From Anastatus disparis (Eukaryota > Arthropoda > Insecta > Hymenoptera > Eupelmidae), in contig JAFFSR010000245.1 of NCBI GenBank assembly GCA_017163975.1, forward strand, positions 3,487,001-3,551,000: a stretch of DNA of 64,000 bases, read 5' to 3'. Within the stretch, counting starts at the first letter, position 1; every line of letters starts with the position of its first letter. Below, in pieces: positions 12,449-23,659 of this stretch. The notes beneath the pieces are model-generated. The model made no database searches. It saw only the letters and a program-made list of their open reading frames with translations, and was not told the origin of the DNA. A program made the position numbers and the translations under genes.

Positions 12449-13247
12449 GTTGCGTTATGAGGTCTTACAGCTTGATCTCGAATCCACGAGTGTGTAAACC
12501 TTTTGTGTTAACTTTATGAGACACAAAAATATTCTTTTTAAAGTAAAATAATCTAAATTTATTAAAAGAAATATACAAATACAAGTTATTCGTTATAACT
12601 GCCTGCTCGAGAGGCTAAGCAAAGAGTGACGAAGATACAAAATTTTCTAAGCTAGAAAGGTTAGTGTAATAAAAAAATGACGGCGTCGTTTGAGCACAAA
12701 AATACAAATTTCTACTCTTACAAATCTAAATTGTCATATAAGTAAAGAACGTTAGTTGAGATCAAGGGGTTTTCCGGTAATAAATGACCCGTACTAATTA
12801 CTACGTGTTTTCCTCTATGTTATAAAAATATAAAACTCGATAGTACACCTTTTTCTTATATCAAAGCATATTCCTTTTACACTGAATAGAAATTAAGAAT
12901 AAGCAAAAATATATTAAACTTTAAAGCTTTAAGATAGATATGTTAGACTTAAAATATATACTTTATTACGGTATTTTAGTAGAAAAAATTTGTTTTTTTT
13001 TAAATTTTTGTCCTTTCGTTTTTAATGATCTCGAAAGAATAGTATATTATGCACCTAGGGAGGTAAAATAAAGGACAGGCCATAGCACGAGTGCTATGGG
13101 TTGTCCATTTTACCTTCCGTGGTGCATATACGATTTTTTGCCATACCCGGGCCAAAAGTACCACTTCTGCGATTTTGAGCCGAAAGTAGAAGTAGTACTT
13201 TTGGGCAGGGTATGGCAAAAAATATATTTTTCTGTTGCACGGCAACA
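12448..13247 (-). repeat. BEL/Pao 3' LTR (left copy)
   Basis: It matches 20742-21360 from the GTTGCGTTATGAGG edge to the TTGCACGGCAACA edge. It is about 180 bp longer because of an insertion at about 13039-13220. The adjacent internal sequence, read on the minus strand, ends AAGGCGGCCGGTA immediately before the LTR, a plausible short polypurine tract. Confidence 0.85.
13039..13222. repeat. Two adjacent short foldbacks inserted in one LTR
   Basis: Absent from the other LTR. Foldback 1 (13042-13130) pairs ATGCACCTAGGGAGG...CATAGCAC with GTGCTATG...CCGTGGTGCAT. Foldback 2 (13135-13222) pairs TTTTTTGCCATACCC and CCAAAAGTACCACTTCT with their complements near 13183-13221. Each would make a near-continuous stem of about 40 bp. 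They could be miniature MITEs. The alternative, loss of both from the right LTR, is less economical. Confidence 0.7.
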
Positions 13248-13439
13248 TACCGGCCGCCTTGAACGGACAAGTTCAAATGAATAAATGATATATGACTAAA
13301 TTTTATAAGAGACATAAATGAAATACAAAATAGTTAATGTTCAATACAGTGACGAATTACGCTAAATTAATATGAAATACAAATTCATAATGTTCACGCT
13401 AAATACAAATTTTCTTAAATTTAATGTTCGCTATACATT
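13248..13439. other. BEL/Pao 3' untranslated stretch
   Basis: About 190 bp between the pol C-terminal remnant and the 3' LTR (minus orientation), AT-rich. The words AATGTTCAATACAGTGACG / AATACAAATTCATAATGTTC repeat loosely. No coding signal. Confidence 0.5.
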
Positions 13440-14591
13440 TATCTGTAAAGGTGATAGTTTTTTTACGCAACGTTTATATTCACCACTAAGAGTTTTTATA
13501 GTAACTATACGAATGATTCCATCAGCTCCTAAGTGCACATCGGTGATTTTACCCAGTGGCCAACGCATTAATGGTGTTGCATCTTTTTTAATGATGACGA
13601 TGGATCCAATGTCAATATCTTAAGCGCTTCCTGTGTGCCATTTTTTCCGCACTGTTAGGTTGTGAAGATATTCTTTATGCCAATGCTTCCAAAAGTTTTG
13701 TCGCATTTGTTGAATTTGTTACCAATTGGATAAACGCGTAGCTGGTATACCTGTAAGATCGTGTTCTGGTATGTTTGTTACGCATTCGCCAATAAGGAAA
13801 TGGGCGGGAGTTAAAACATTAAGGTCATTAGGATCAGAGGAAATAGGTGTGAGCGGTCGGGAATTTAAAATGGCTTCCATTTCAGTTATATAAGTTATAA
13901 ATGCCTCAATTGTTAATAATGTTTCACCTATAATGCGTAGCATATGTTTTTTAAATGATTTTACCGAAGCTTCCCAAAGTCCACCGAAACGGGGTGATCG
14001 AGGCGGAATAAAATGTCAATTATTGCCTTCGTTGGCAAGTGTGCTAGCGATCGCATTTGTATTTTCTTTAGAATTAATAAATTTATATAATTCGTTTTAT
14101 TTATTTTTAGCACCTATAAAATTCGTACCGTTATCTGAATAAATGTCTGAGCACTTGCCTCTTCTTGCAAAGAAACGTTTAAGTGCCGCTAAAAGTGCTT
14201 CCGTAGTTAGATCCGATACTAATTCAATGTGTATGGCTTTAGTGGCAAAGCATACAAATATAGCTACATAAACCTTTTCTTTATTACGGTTATGATAACG
14301 TTTTTCTTTAACGAAAAATGGGCCGCAATAGTCTATTCCTGTGTGCAAAAAGGGACGCTCGAACTTAATACGATTTTCGGACAAGTTTCCCATTAGATAA
14401 TTAGATGAGATTGGGTTGGCTCTAAAGTATTTAATACATTGACGAATAATTTTTTTTATTGAACTGTGAGCATTAATAATCCAATAATTCTGTCTAATTG
14501 CATTTAAGACCGCATGTACACCAGTATGAAAATTTTTTAAATGTGTTTCTTGAATTATCAAATTGGTGGCAGGATGATTTTTAGGTAACAA
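13440..14591 (-). pseudogene. BEL/Pao pol remnant: integrase plus C-terminal (DUF5641-like) domain
   Basis: The minus-strand reading begins with the integrase zinc-binding region (HLKNFHTGVHAVLN), then a CxxY pair where CxxC is usual. The catalytic core follows: GIDYCGPFFV (first Asp), SDNGTNFIGA (second Asp), and a GLWEASVKSFKKHM-type segment (Glu). After that come EAILNSRPLTP and TPAHFLIG, then a QIQQMRQ...FWK segment and a WPLG/HLGADGIIR segment typical of the BEL C-terminal domain. In-frame stops interrupt it: TAA after AKNK (about 14094), TGA at 14016-14018 where Trp is usual, and TAA/TAG-type breaks near 13717 and 13620. The Cys-to-Tyr change and the stops mark it as dead. Its 5' side is cut by the piggyBac insertion at 14647. 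Confidence 0.85.
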
Positions 14592-15427
14592 GGCTTGATG
14601 TTTCTGATTGTTATTTTTTATCGTTATTTTCGTTATTTTTGTTTCATTAACTCATCAAGTCCGGGAAGAGCCTTATTTTCATACGATGTTTCAGGCTCAT
14701 TTTCTGCAATGAAAAAATAAATAAGAAAATTCTAACAATCCTTTTCTACTATTTTCGAGGTCGCTCTTTCGATTGGCGTAGTCAGAATTGCAAAATAATA
14801 ACTTTAACAACCAATAAGGCGCCTTTTAAATAAAAAAATGCAGAACTTTTTTACATTTTCATTATTTGTGAATTTTTTTCGCACCGATTAAGTTGTTGAA
14901 TCAAGATCAAACCACAACCAAAAATGCACAAAATATCTAAACTATCACTGGGAATTTTTTTGTTTTGCTGTAAATTAACCTTATCTCTTTATTTTAACAT
15001 CATGTACAAAAATTAACGTTATTTAGTGTATTATGGCAATTTTAACAAAAATTCGATTTTCTAATGGTACAATCGTCCCGAAAATACACTTACCTAGGTT
15101 TTTGAGGTCGCTAATTATGAATTTGAGGTTAGATTTTAAAAATTCAAGATGGCGGATGCAATATAGCCGAAAAAATCTAACATTATGCTTCGAAATCATG
15201 AGGAAATGTGTGCACGGGGGTTTTTGAGGTCACTGATCTTGAGTATAAGGTCGAATTTTCCAAATTTAAGATAGCGGATCTATTACTACCAACCAAATAG
15301 CTGAATATAATACGATACCGTCAACACAGGGAGTTTACGCAAGAAAATTAGTTGTTTTCGTCTGTCAGCCATTTTACATAAACGTTTCCCAATTCAAACC
15401 GCGTGGAGATGGACGACAAGAATCTTT

Positions 15428-16730
15428 TATATATATATCGTCGGGTTGGCGGAACAAAGATACACACCGTTTTTCGTTTGGAAAAGGCGACACCTTGGTT
15501 TTTGGAATGGAAAAGGATACACGTCGTTTTTCATTTGGAAAAGGCGACACCTCGGTTTTGGGCGTGGAAAAAGATACACGTCGGAGGAAAACTTTATTTT
15601 CAAATGTTGAGTTAAAAAAATAAATCATTTAATTTTTTGTATAACTAGAAGCTACACTAGTTTCTAACCAGCAAAGTACTCACTAAAATTTATGAATGAT
15701 TAAATTGAAATAATTTTTTACCAGGAAATTTTTCTTTTTTTTTTCAATTTTTGAATAATTGGTAACTTAACTAAAATAAAGTATAATTAGTATAAATATT
15801 ATTTACATATTATGTTGTCAAAAATATTGTAATCTGCAAAATAAAAAATTTGAATTGAAAATTTCGTTCAGGGTACTCTTAAAGTTTATTGAATCTGTTA
15901 CATAGTTTATATTATTAGTTCATAACTACATATAATCTACGGTTACATATTTGACATATTATAATATATATATAACATACATTTACATCTTATGTGATAT
16001 GTTTATTAAGCCATTGTGATGAATAGAAGATACCACTTGAAACACTTGTCAAAAGTTTAATACTTTTCTTCTAAATATCTACTCTTTTGTATATGTACTT
16101 AACATAAGATGTAAATGTATGCTATACGTAAACTATAATATGCCTAATATGTAATCGTAAATTATATGTAACTAAAAACTAATAACATAAACTATGTAAC
16201 AAATTCAATAAACTTTAAGAGTACCATGATCGTAATTTTCAATTAAAATTTTTCGTTTTGTAGATACAATATTTTGTACAACATATAATATGTAAATAAT
16301 ATTTACACTAATTATACTTTATTTTAGTTGTGTTAACAATTATTTGAAAATTAAAAAAAAAAGAAAAATTTCCTGGTAAAAAATTATTTTAATTTAGTCA
16401 TTTATAAATTTTAGTGAGTACTTTGCTAGTTAGAAACTAATGTAGCTCCTAGTTATACAAAGAATAAAATGATTTATTTATTTAACTCAACATTAATTTG
16501 AAAAAGAAGTTTCCCTCCGATGTGTCGCCTTTTCCAAACGAAAATCGACGTGTCACCTTTTCCAATCGAAAATCGACGTGTCGCCTTTTCCAAACGAAAA
16601 ACGACGTGTATCCTTTTCCACGCCCAAAACCGAGATGTAGCCTTTTCCAAACAAAGAACGATGTGTATCCTTTTCCACGCCAAAAACCGAGGTGTCGCCT
16701 TGTTCCGCCAACCCGACGATATATATAATT
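15428..16730. mobile_element. 1.3-kb foldback element nested inside the piggyBac
   Basis: Left arm ATCGTCGGGTTGGCGGAACA (from about 15437) is mirrored by TGTTCCGCCAACCCGACGAT ending near 16722. The arms extend inward through a minisatellite into AT-rich arms that pair up to a centre near 16060. The minisatellite consists of alternating GGAAAAGGCGACACC and GGAAAAGGATACACG words, 2-3 copies on the left and about 5 on the right. The arm copy number differs, so one arm expanded after insertion. The frames across the arms are artefacts. Confidence 0.8.
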
Positions 16731-17045
16731 TTTTTTCATTTTATTTATTATTTTTTTTTTTTTTATTTTATCATTTTTTTTTTGTTTTTTCATTCGATTA
16801 TTTATTTATTTTTTTTATTCTTTTCATTTTATCATTTTTTTTTGTTTTTTCATTTTATTATTTATTTTTTTTTTCATTTTATCATTTTTCTTTGTTTTTT
16901 CATTTGATTATTTATTTATTTATTTATTTTTTTCATTTTATCATTTTTTTGTGGTTTTTTCATTTAATTATTTATTTTTTTTTTTTTTTCATTTAATCAT
17001 TTTTTTCTTGTTTTTTCATTTTATTACTTTTTTTTTTAATTTCTC
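16728..17045. repeat. T-rich tandem tract (TTTTTTCATTTTATCATTTTT units)
   Basis: About six units of 50-60 bp built from CATTTTATCA, TTGTTTTTTCATT and GATTATTTATTTATT. A strong strand asymmetry (T-rich on plus) runs for over 300 bp. The hydrophobic open frames here are low-complexity artefacts. Confidence 0.8.
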
Positions 17046-17049
17046 ATCT

Positions 17050-18723
17050 TTTAGACCCTTTATTTTTCTACTTTTTGCTCAAGATTTTTATGAAATTTGT
17101 GCCTACAATTTTTACAAAAATATAAATCACAAGTGCTGCAGTATATGTATGTACGAATAACACATTCCTTTTAGGAACACTTTTTTTGACTCGTGTTGCG
17201 ACAAATCTTATGTTTTTTTTAATACTTTTTCTGTCCAATATCCAAATATTGTCTAGCAACACTCATAGCAATTTCTTTCGTACCAATCTTTTTAGATTTA
17301 TCATTCGATAAATTATGAATCACAAGTGCATTTTTTATTGCGGCTTGAATTAGACGAATGAAAACTACATCAGTCCACTTCTTACTACAGATAAATGTCT
17401 GTACGTTGTTGTAGTGACTGTCGTGGTGATCTACCCAACCCATAAATTGGTTGTAAATACGGAAAGCGTTTGGGAATGGAATAGACTTTTATGAATGATT
17501 TTCTACGCTATATCTCTGTAAAAACGACATCGGTGTCACTCCTGTAGCTGATGAATCTATATAGACTTGTTTAGAATCTATCACACTTATATAGTTGATT
17601 CCACTATTTCGATCATGTTTTGAAACATATGTGCCTCTGGGGGCTTTTTTATCAATTATATTTTTAGCTGATACTCTGTTATCTCGAATAGTTCCTGTGG
17701 ATTTCAATCCCAGATTTTGCAGGTGTAACATGAGATCGACGCTAGTAAAATAATTGTCATGATATGGATGATATTTTGATATGTCAGAGGAGGGTGTACA
17801 TTTGAAAAATTTTTGTAATAGATGCATGACAACTTTTGTACCGAGAGCGCATTTGTTTAGTTTATCTACTTGTGATCCCTTTCCACAGTAGATGTCAAAA
17901 TCAAATAAGTAACCATTTGCCGAACGAAGTCCCCAAAATTTCAAACCGAATCGTATCGGTTTTCCTCGAATGAATTGCTTCAAGCTGGTTCTGGCGTAAG
18001 ACTTCGCCATCATTTCGTCGACTGACAACGCAGATTCAAAAAAACCAAAATTTTGAATATTTTTACGAAATTTGTCGAGCAATATTGGAACTCGCCAAGC
18101 TTTATCATCTTTGTTTTCATCACTAGTTTTTGAATATTTTATTTTCGATTTAATTTCAAGAAAAGTATCACGTGACATTGCACTTCGAACTGTATCGCAA
18201 TATAAAAGAGGGTCAAGTGACCAAAAATCTTTTTGAGATTTACGCTTGTTGAAACTTGATAAAATTAAAATTCCTAAATAAGTATTCAAATCATCCAAAT
18301 GGAGAGTATATCCACTTTTTTGGTGGCTTCCACTATATAATTTTTTATTTCGATTGAAAAAAAGTGTTCAAATAATTGAACATGCGAAGAATTACGTATG
18401 GATTTCATTTGATTTTTATTGAGAAAACATTCATTTATTAGTTCATTATCATATTTCCTCTCTCCGTCAATCGAAACGAACTCATGATCTTTCTCCAACT
18501 CTGTTTGGTTATCATCGTAAGATCTAGAAACTTTTGCGTATGAATACTCGGATAGAATTTTATTCATTACAGCGTCATCATGATCATTATCGGATTCTTC
18601 ATCTGAGCTTCCAGAATCATTTGAATTTGGGAGGAGTAATATTTGGTCATAAGTATCATCTGATGAGTCAACCTCATAATTTTCACGATTAGCTGTCGAC
18701 TTTTTTTTGCGTTTTGGTGCCAT
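17050..18723 (-). pseudogene. piggyBac transposase (broken)
   Basis: The start MAPKRKKK at 18723 is followed by an acidic Ser/Asp-rich N-terminus, as is usual for piggyBac. The catalytic region includes SVDEMMAKSYARTSLKQF with the first Asp, YHDNYFTSVDL with the second, and FMGWVDHHD with the late Asp. A C-terminal cysteine-rich zinc domain follows, with CxxC pairs and KFHKNL near 17060-17190. Lesions: a one-base frameshift in an A-run near 18325, TAA after VENHS at about 17489, TAA after QKKY at about 17219, and another stop inside the cysteine-rich domain. The remaining frame covers nearly the full family length (about 550 residues), so this is a recently silenced autonomous copy. The family identification is firm from motifs. 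The TTAA ends support it independently. Confidence 0.9.
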
Positions 18724-19834
18724 GATTCAAACAATAGTAGATATGATACGCTTTCGAAGATTGGTATAAATCTAATTATTGAATGTAATTCCAAGTTTCA
18801 AAAATTCAAAAAATGGATAATATTCAAATTTTCCAATGTTCTTACAAACAAATATTCGAAAAATTAAATATTTATATTTTTTCAATAATGAAAATGAATC
18901 TGAGATTAGTCTATTTCAATAACAATTAGCCTATTTCAATAACAATTTTTTTAGTTTTCCCTTGTCAATTATTGAATATTCAATATTTTTCACAGATTCT
19001 AAATTTCCATTATTCGAAAAATTAGGTTTACGAGTGAAAATTTATTACAATGAAAATATAGTAATATAAAAGATTCTAAGGTTCCAATTGAGAAAAGCTT
19101 ATATAAAACGGCTGACGGACGAAAACAACTAATTTTCTTGCGTAAACTCCCCGTGTTGACGGTATCGTATTATATTCAGCTATTTGGTTGGTAGTAATAG
19201 ATCCGTTATCTTAAATTTGGGAAATTCGACCTTATACTCAAGATCAGTGACCTCAAAAACCCCCGTGCACACATTTCCTCATGATTTCGAAGCATAATGT
19301 TAGATTTTTTCGGCTATATTGCATCCGCCATCTTGAATTTTTAAAATCTAACCTCAAATTCATAATTAGCGACCTCAAAAACCTAGGTAAGTGTATTTTC
19401 GGGACGATTGTACCATTAGAAAATCGAATTTTTTGTTAAAATTGCCATAATACACTAAATAACGTTAATTTTTGTACATGATGTTAAAATAAAGAAATAA
19501 GGTTAATTTACAGCAAAACAAAAAAATTTCCAGTAATAGTTTAGATATTTTGTGCATTTTTGGTTGTGGTTTGATCTTGATTCAACAACTTAATCGGTGC
19601 GAAAAAAAATCACAAAAAATGAAAATGTAAAAAAATTCTGCGTTTTTTTATTTAAAAGGCGCCATATTGGTTGTTAAAGTTATTATTTTGCAATTCTGAC
19701 TGCGCCAATCGAAAGAGCGACCTCGAAAATAGTAGAAAAAGATTGTTAGAATTTTCTTATTTATTTTTTCATTGCAGAAAATGAGCCTGAAACATCGTAT
19801 GAAAATAAGGCTCTTCCCGGACTTAATGGGTTAA

Positions 19835-20515
19835 GGGGGCCAGATACTATTAGAAGCTGAAAAAAAAACATGTATAATTTGATATAAATTGCTGATGTTT
19901 GAAAATAACTAATTTCATATAAAAATACATTCAATTTCAAACATTTTTTGGTTTAAAACATTTTCTATATCTTGAGAATTGAAGTGGTGGTGTTCGTTGA
20001 CAGTCTGGAACAAAAAATCCTTTACCGCAGGGTTTCTTCATGAGTTTTCATTGGATTCACTCGAAATTTATGGAGATATTCAAAATTATAATAGAATCCA
20101 TATAAGTCGAGTAGATTTTGAATTAATTTATTTCTGTTTATTTATTAATTTATTATTTATAATAATTAATAAAAAAATATTTTTTAAAATTGTTTTTTTC
20201 AAAAATTTTTTATTTATTTGAATTTTAGATGAATGTTTTACACTTATATGGATTCTACTATAATTTTGAATATCTCCATAAATTTCAAGTGAATCTAATG
20301 AAAACTCATGAAGAAACCCTGCGGAAAAGGGTTTTTTGTTCCAGACTGTCAACGAGCACCACCACTTCAATTCTCAAGATATAGAAAATGTTTTAAACCA
20401 AAAAATGTTTGAAATTGAATGCATTTTTATATGAAATCAGTTATTTTTAAACATCAGCAATTCATATCAAATTATACATGTTTTTCTTTTCATCTTCTAA
20501 TAGTATCTGGCCCCC
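19835..20515. mobile_element. TTAA-flanked palindromic MITE
   Basis: The ends read GGGGGCCAGATACTATTAGA and its exact complement. TTAA lies on both sides (19831-19834, 20516-20519). The arms are almost perfect complements for about 280 bp around an AT-rich centre near 20175, so the same nonsense frame can be read on both strands. No transposase. A piggyBac-type enzyme is the likely mobiliser because of the TTAA. The left TTAA is shared with the autonomous piggyBac next to it, although the two termini differ. Confidence 0.9.
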
Positions 20516-20519
20516 TTAA

Positions 20520-20741
20520 TTTGACTCAAAGTTGCGTTCAAAACTTTGTCGTATGATGATACCTCTGCTTTCGTTGATTGTTGACACTAGTTTTAAAAAA
20601 CTGCACGATTGATAGATTGACTTCGATTTTTTCGTTTTGAACTTGCACTAGTATACACTTAGAATATTCACTTGTATAACGTTAATAATGATATGAATAT
20701 GCGATACTTTTTTACACGTGTATTATGCTCGAAGGACCAAA
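20520..20741 (-). other. BEL/Pao 5' leader with primer-binding site
   Basis: Residual sequence between the MITE and the 5' LTR. Directly next to the LTR, read on the minus strand, is GTTTGGTCCTTCGAGC (about 20727-20742). A TGG starting one or two bases from the LTR is the usual primer-binding-site position, here TGGTCCTTCGAGC. The rest shows no gene. This confirms the element's minus orientation. Confidence 0.6.
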
Positions 20742-21360
20742 CGTTGCGTTATGAGGTCTTACAGCTTGATTTCGAATCCACGAGTGTGTAAACCTTTTGT
20801 GTTAACTTAATGAGACACAAAAATATTCTTTTTAAAGTAAAATAATCTAAATTTATTAAAAGAAATATACAAATACAAGTTACTTGTTATGACTGCCTGC
20901 TCGAGAGGCTAAGCAAAGAGTGACGAAGGTACAAAATTTTCTAAGCTAGAAAGGTTAGTGTAATAAAAAAATGACAGCGTCGTTTGAGCACAAAAATACA
21001 AATTTCTACTCTTACAAATCTAAATTGTCATTTAAGTAAAGAACGTTAGTTGACATCAAGGGTTTTTCCGGCAATAAATGACCCGTACCGATTACTACGT
21101 GTTTTCCTCTATGTTATAAAAATATAAAACTCGATAGTACACCTTTTTCTTATATCAAAGCATATTCCTTTTACACTGAATAGAGATTAAGAATAAGCAA
21201 AAATATATTAAACTTTAAAGCTTTAAGATAGATATGTTAGACTTAAAATATATACTTTATTACGGTATTTTAGTAGAAAAAATTTTTTTTTTTTTTAATT
21301 TTTGTCCCTTCATTTTTAATGATCTCGAAAGAAAATATACTTTTCTGTTGCACGGCAACA
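20742..21360 (-). repeat. BEL/Pao 5' LTR (right copy)
   Basis: About 618 bp, highly similar to the left LTR except for the foldback insertion there and scattered substitutions (for example CTCG/TTCG near the left edge). It ends TTGCACGGCAACA at 21360 and is followed by the AATAAT duplication. Confidence 0.87.
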
Positions 21361-21738
21361 AATAATAATATATCAAGACTGAAACAGGAACACTTTAATA
21401 TTGTTTTGAAAGAAACATTGGATGCTTTCGTAGAAGAAAATAAATGTGTACAAAGTGGTTTTAGGGCTAGTCGTCTAATGCCATTCAATCCAAATGCTGT
21501 TAATTTCAATGTATTAAAGAAAGATAAGAAACAGGGTAATCGACCAATAATTACCACTCATCCAAAGGACGATAAAATAAGTCTGTGGCAATTATTTGAA
21601 GACAGCCTACCTGATGGGTTATTGTATGATTTTAAAGAAGCAGAGCCCAGCGGTGTATGGATCAATGATATTGAGATTTTGGGATTGTTCAATCAATGGC
21701 TTCGCATGAAAAATGGAACTCATGGTACATTTCATTAA
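21361..21738 (+). pseudogene. pogo-type transposase, C-terminal part of the split gene
   Basis: The frame resumes immediately after the LTR duplication with ISRLKQEHFNIVLKETLDAF, then VQSGFRASRLMPFNPNAVNF. In pogo/Tigger proteins a G-F-R/K-x-x-G-x-x-P-F-N-P motif follows the DDE core, so this is the continuation of 12180-12448. It then runs through an ISLWQLFEDSLPDG segment to a TAA at 21736. The reading before 21361 is LTR, not part of the gene. Confidence 0.8.
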
Positions 21739-22038
21739 TTTTTAAGTTATTTTAAAAATATCATTATAAGAATTTTAATTTACATACAACTATTTTTAAG
21801 TTTTTAAAATACTATATACAATTGTGTCACTATATTTTATTTACAAATTAGAATATTTACAATTTTTTCACTATATTTTATTTATAAAATATAATATTTA
21901 CAATTTTATTACTATATTTTTATTAAAAAATATATTAAAAGTGAAGCTATTTACAACTATTTAATAACTTCAATTAACATTTATACTTTTAGAAAATAAT
22001 TTCTAATAGTGATATTTCACTTCAACTAATTACATATA
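21739..22038. other. No gene; AT-rich spacer after the transposase stop
   Basis: Contains three loose copies of a CTATATTTTATTTA...TATTTACAATTTT motif at 60-70 bp spacing (21825-21950). Nothing else supported. Confidence 0.5.
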
Positions 22039-23169
22039 GTCTAGTCGCCAGAGGGGTCACCGTGACCTTTTTAATTTAGATGGGAACACTAAGATTTTTT
22101 TTTATGTATTTTGACTCTCTAAACATGAATATCGATAGTGTTTTACGATCTCACAGTCGAGTAATTTGTTATAAACAATTTAAATGTTTAAAGCATTGTA
22201 TCTTTTGAACTAAAAGTGATGGAAAGGTATGACTAGGTAAGTTTTGTTCCTTAAGGCGACTTCGGATTTTAGGTTAGCTTTAATTTTTGAGTTTACAAAT
22301 TACTCTTTCAATATGTAAAATTTTTCAGATTTTTTAATTTTCCACCATTCTACGGATTATAATAAATGGTGGAAAATTAAAAAATTCAAAAAATTTTAGA
22401 AACTGAAAGAGTAATTTGTAAACTACAAAATGAAATCGAACCGAACTTCCGTAGTCGCCTTAATCCATAACAAACAAATCGATTTTTTATTTATCTAGAT
22501 AAAGTTATTAGAACCGGAGATATTGTTAATTAAGTGCAAAAAGTCGGCCCAACGTCAAGGTGCCCGGACAAATTCAACTATAATTCAGCTTCTAATGAAT
22601 ATTTTTCATCGGCTGAGGTCTTATTTTAAAGGTAAAAGTGTATCCTACATATATATGTGATAAAAAACCATTTTTATCGATATAGAAACAAGCAGGAACC
22701 GAAAAATGTCGATATTTTTGCTGTTTTTTTGTTAGTCTATTTGTTTATAAGAGTATAAATAAATGTTTCGGGTCAAAAACTTACTTAAAAATTATACTTA
22801 ACGACAGGGTTTTACTTCTAGATTAATACCCATTTTGATTTTTGAAAAAATATTGAAACAATTGAAGTTTCCGACGTTTTAACGATCGCTCGCGCCGCGG
22901 CTATGCGTTGGTGCGCGGCATCCGCCAAGCAGCCGTCATCGATGGCAATGAAACGCATCTCTCGGAGATTTCTTTTACCCGTTCTAAATTGTCATACACT
23001 AATTTTGAGAGTGAATTGTCGACATTTAAATTGTTTATAACAAATTACTCCACTGTCAGATCGTAAAACATTATCGATATTCCTGTTCAGCGAGTCAAAA
23101 TACATAAGAGAAATCTTAGTGTTCCCATCTAAATTAAAAAGGCCACGGTGACCCCTCTGACGACTAGAC
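22039..23169. mobile_element. TA-flanked inverted-repeat element (Tc1/mariner-like, non-autonomous)
   Basis: The left end GTCTAGTCGCCAGAGGGGTC is matched in inverse by GACCCCTCTGACGACTAGAC ending at 23169. TA lies on each side (22037-22038, 23170-23171). The arms remain complementary for about 160 bp (through TTTAATTTAGATGGGAACAC). The interior holds a nested MITE and a GC-rich patch with many CpGs (about 22880-22980) that contrasts with the surroundings. No transposase frame is visible. Confidence 0.75.
22255..22459. mobile_element. 205-bp TTAA-flanked MITE nested in the previous element
   Basis: The ends are GGCGACTTCGG and CCGTAGTCGCC, with TTAA on both sides (22251-22254, 22460-22463). 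The whole unit folds on itself around TTTTCCACCATT...AATGGTGGAAAA. Confidence 0.85.
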
Positions 23170-23236
23170 TAATATTTCTTTAAACAGATATCGCAAGTAG
23201 TAATAAAACAAAACCTACAATTAAGAATGTTGTTAA

Positions 23237-23653
23237 GAGGCGGTCGGAACCAAATCGGTGACTTAGTTTAATGCTTACAATAAATGCTTATAATGATTTA
23301 TTTATTTATTCATTTGCACAGCAAAAATATAGTGGTTTCCTCTAACCATGTATATAAAGAATAATTTGAAACAGTTTCAGTGACAAAAAATTATAAAATA
23401 TTGTCATAAAGCGAAAAATGCCATCTAACAGTCGATGCGTCTGTTATTTGCATGCAATAGATTTCAATTTAGCATTTTCCGCTTCATGACAATATTTTAT
23501 ATTTTTTTGTTGCTGTAACCGTTTCAAATTATTCATTATGATTATGGTTAGAGAAAATGACTATATTTTTGCCGAGCAAATGAATAAATAAATCATTATA
23601 AGCATTTATAGTAAGCACTGAACTAAGTCATCAATATGGTTCCGACCGCACCT
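23237..23653. mobile_element. 417-bp MITE with GAGGCGGTCGGAACCA ends
   Basis: The left end GAGGCGGTCGGAACCA and the right end (inverse) GGTGCGGTCGGAACCA are continued by complementary TGACTTAG and AATGCTTA blocks. The left flank is TTAA, the right flank TGAA (inverse TTCA), probably a mutated TTAA. Central arms pair through AAATTGAAACAGTTT-like sequence. The same terminus preceded by TTAA recurs at 54645. Confidence 0.8.
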
Positions 23654-23659
23654 GAAAGT

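Larger units (their letters stand above)
14651..19830 (-). mobile_element. piggyBac-family transposon with about 735-bp inverted repeats
   Basis: TTAA lies on both sides (14647-14650 and 19831-19834), the duplication characteristic of piggyBac. The right end reads CCCATTAAGTCCGGGAAG inward and the left end CTCATCAAGTCCGGGAAG. The inverted arms run to about 15385 and from about 19096, far longer than in the classical element. The interior carries a minus-strand transposase pseudogene (17050-18723), a foldback element (15428-16730) and a T-rich tract. It sits inside the BEL/Pao element and shares its right TTAA with a neighbouring MITE. Confidence 0.93.
12448..21360 (-). mobile_element. BEL/Pao LTR retrotransposon, internally deleted and invaded
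   Basis: Two direct repeats (12448-13247 and 20742-21360) bound it and it is oriented on the minus strand. The outer flanks carry AATAA(T) on the left (12443-12448) and on the right (21361-21366), a 5-6 bp target-site duplication. The ends read TGTTGC...GCAACA on either strand. Inside, only the integrase and C-terminal domain of pol remain (13440-14591). The piggyBac element and a MITE occupy 14651-20515. Only about 220 bp separate the MITE from the 5' LTR, so gag, protease and RT are gone. It inserted into the pogo-like transposase gene. Confidence 0.88.

Noticed and set aside
16498..17160. Hydrophobic Phe/Ile-rich frames that look like membrane proteins
   Set aside because: They are translations of a T-rich tandem tract.
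19979..20370. Two mirror-image 80-codon frames beginning MKWWCSLTVWNKK
   Set aside because: They are the same sequence read from both arms of a palindromic MITE.
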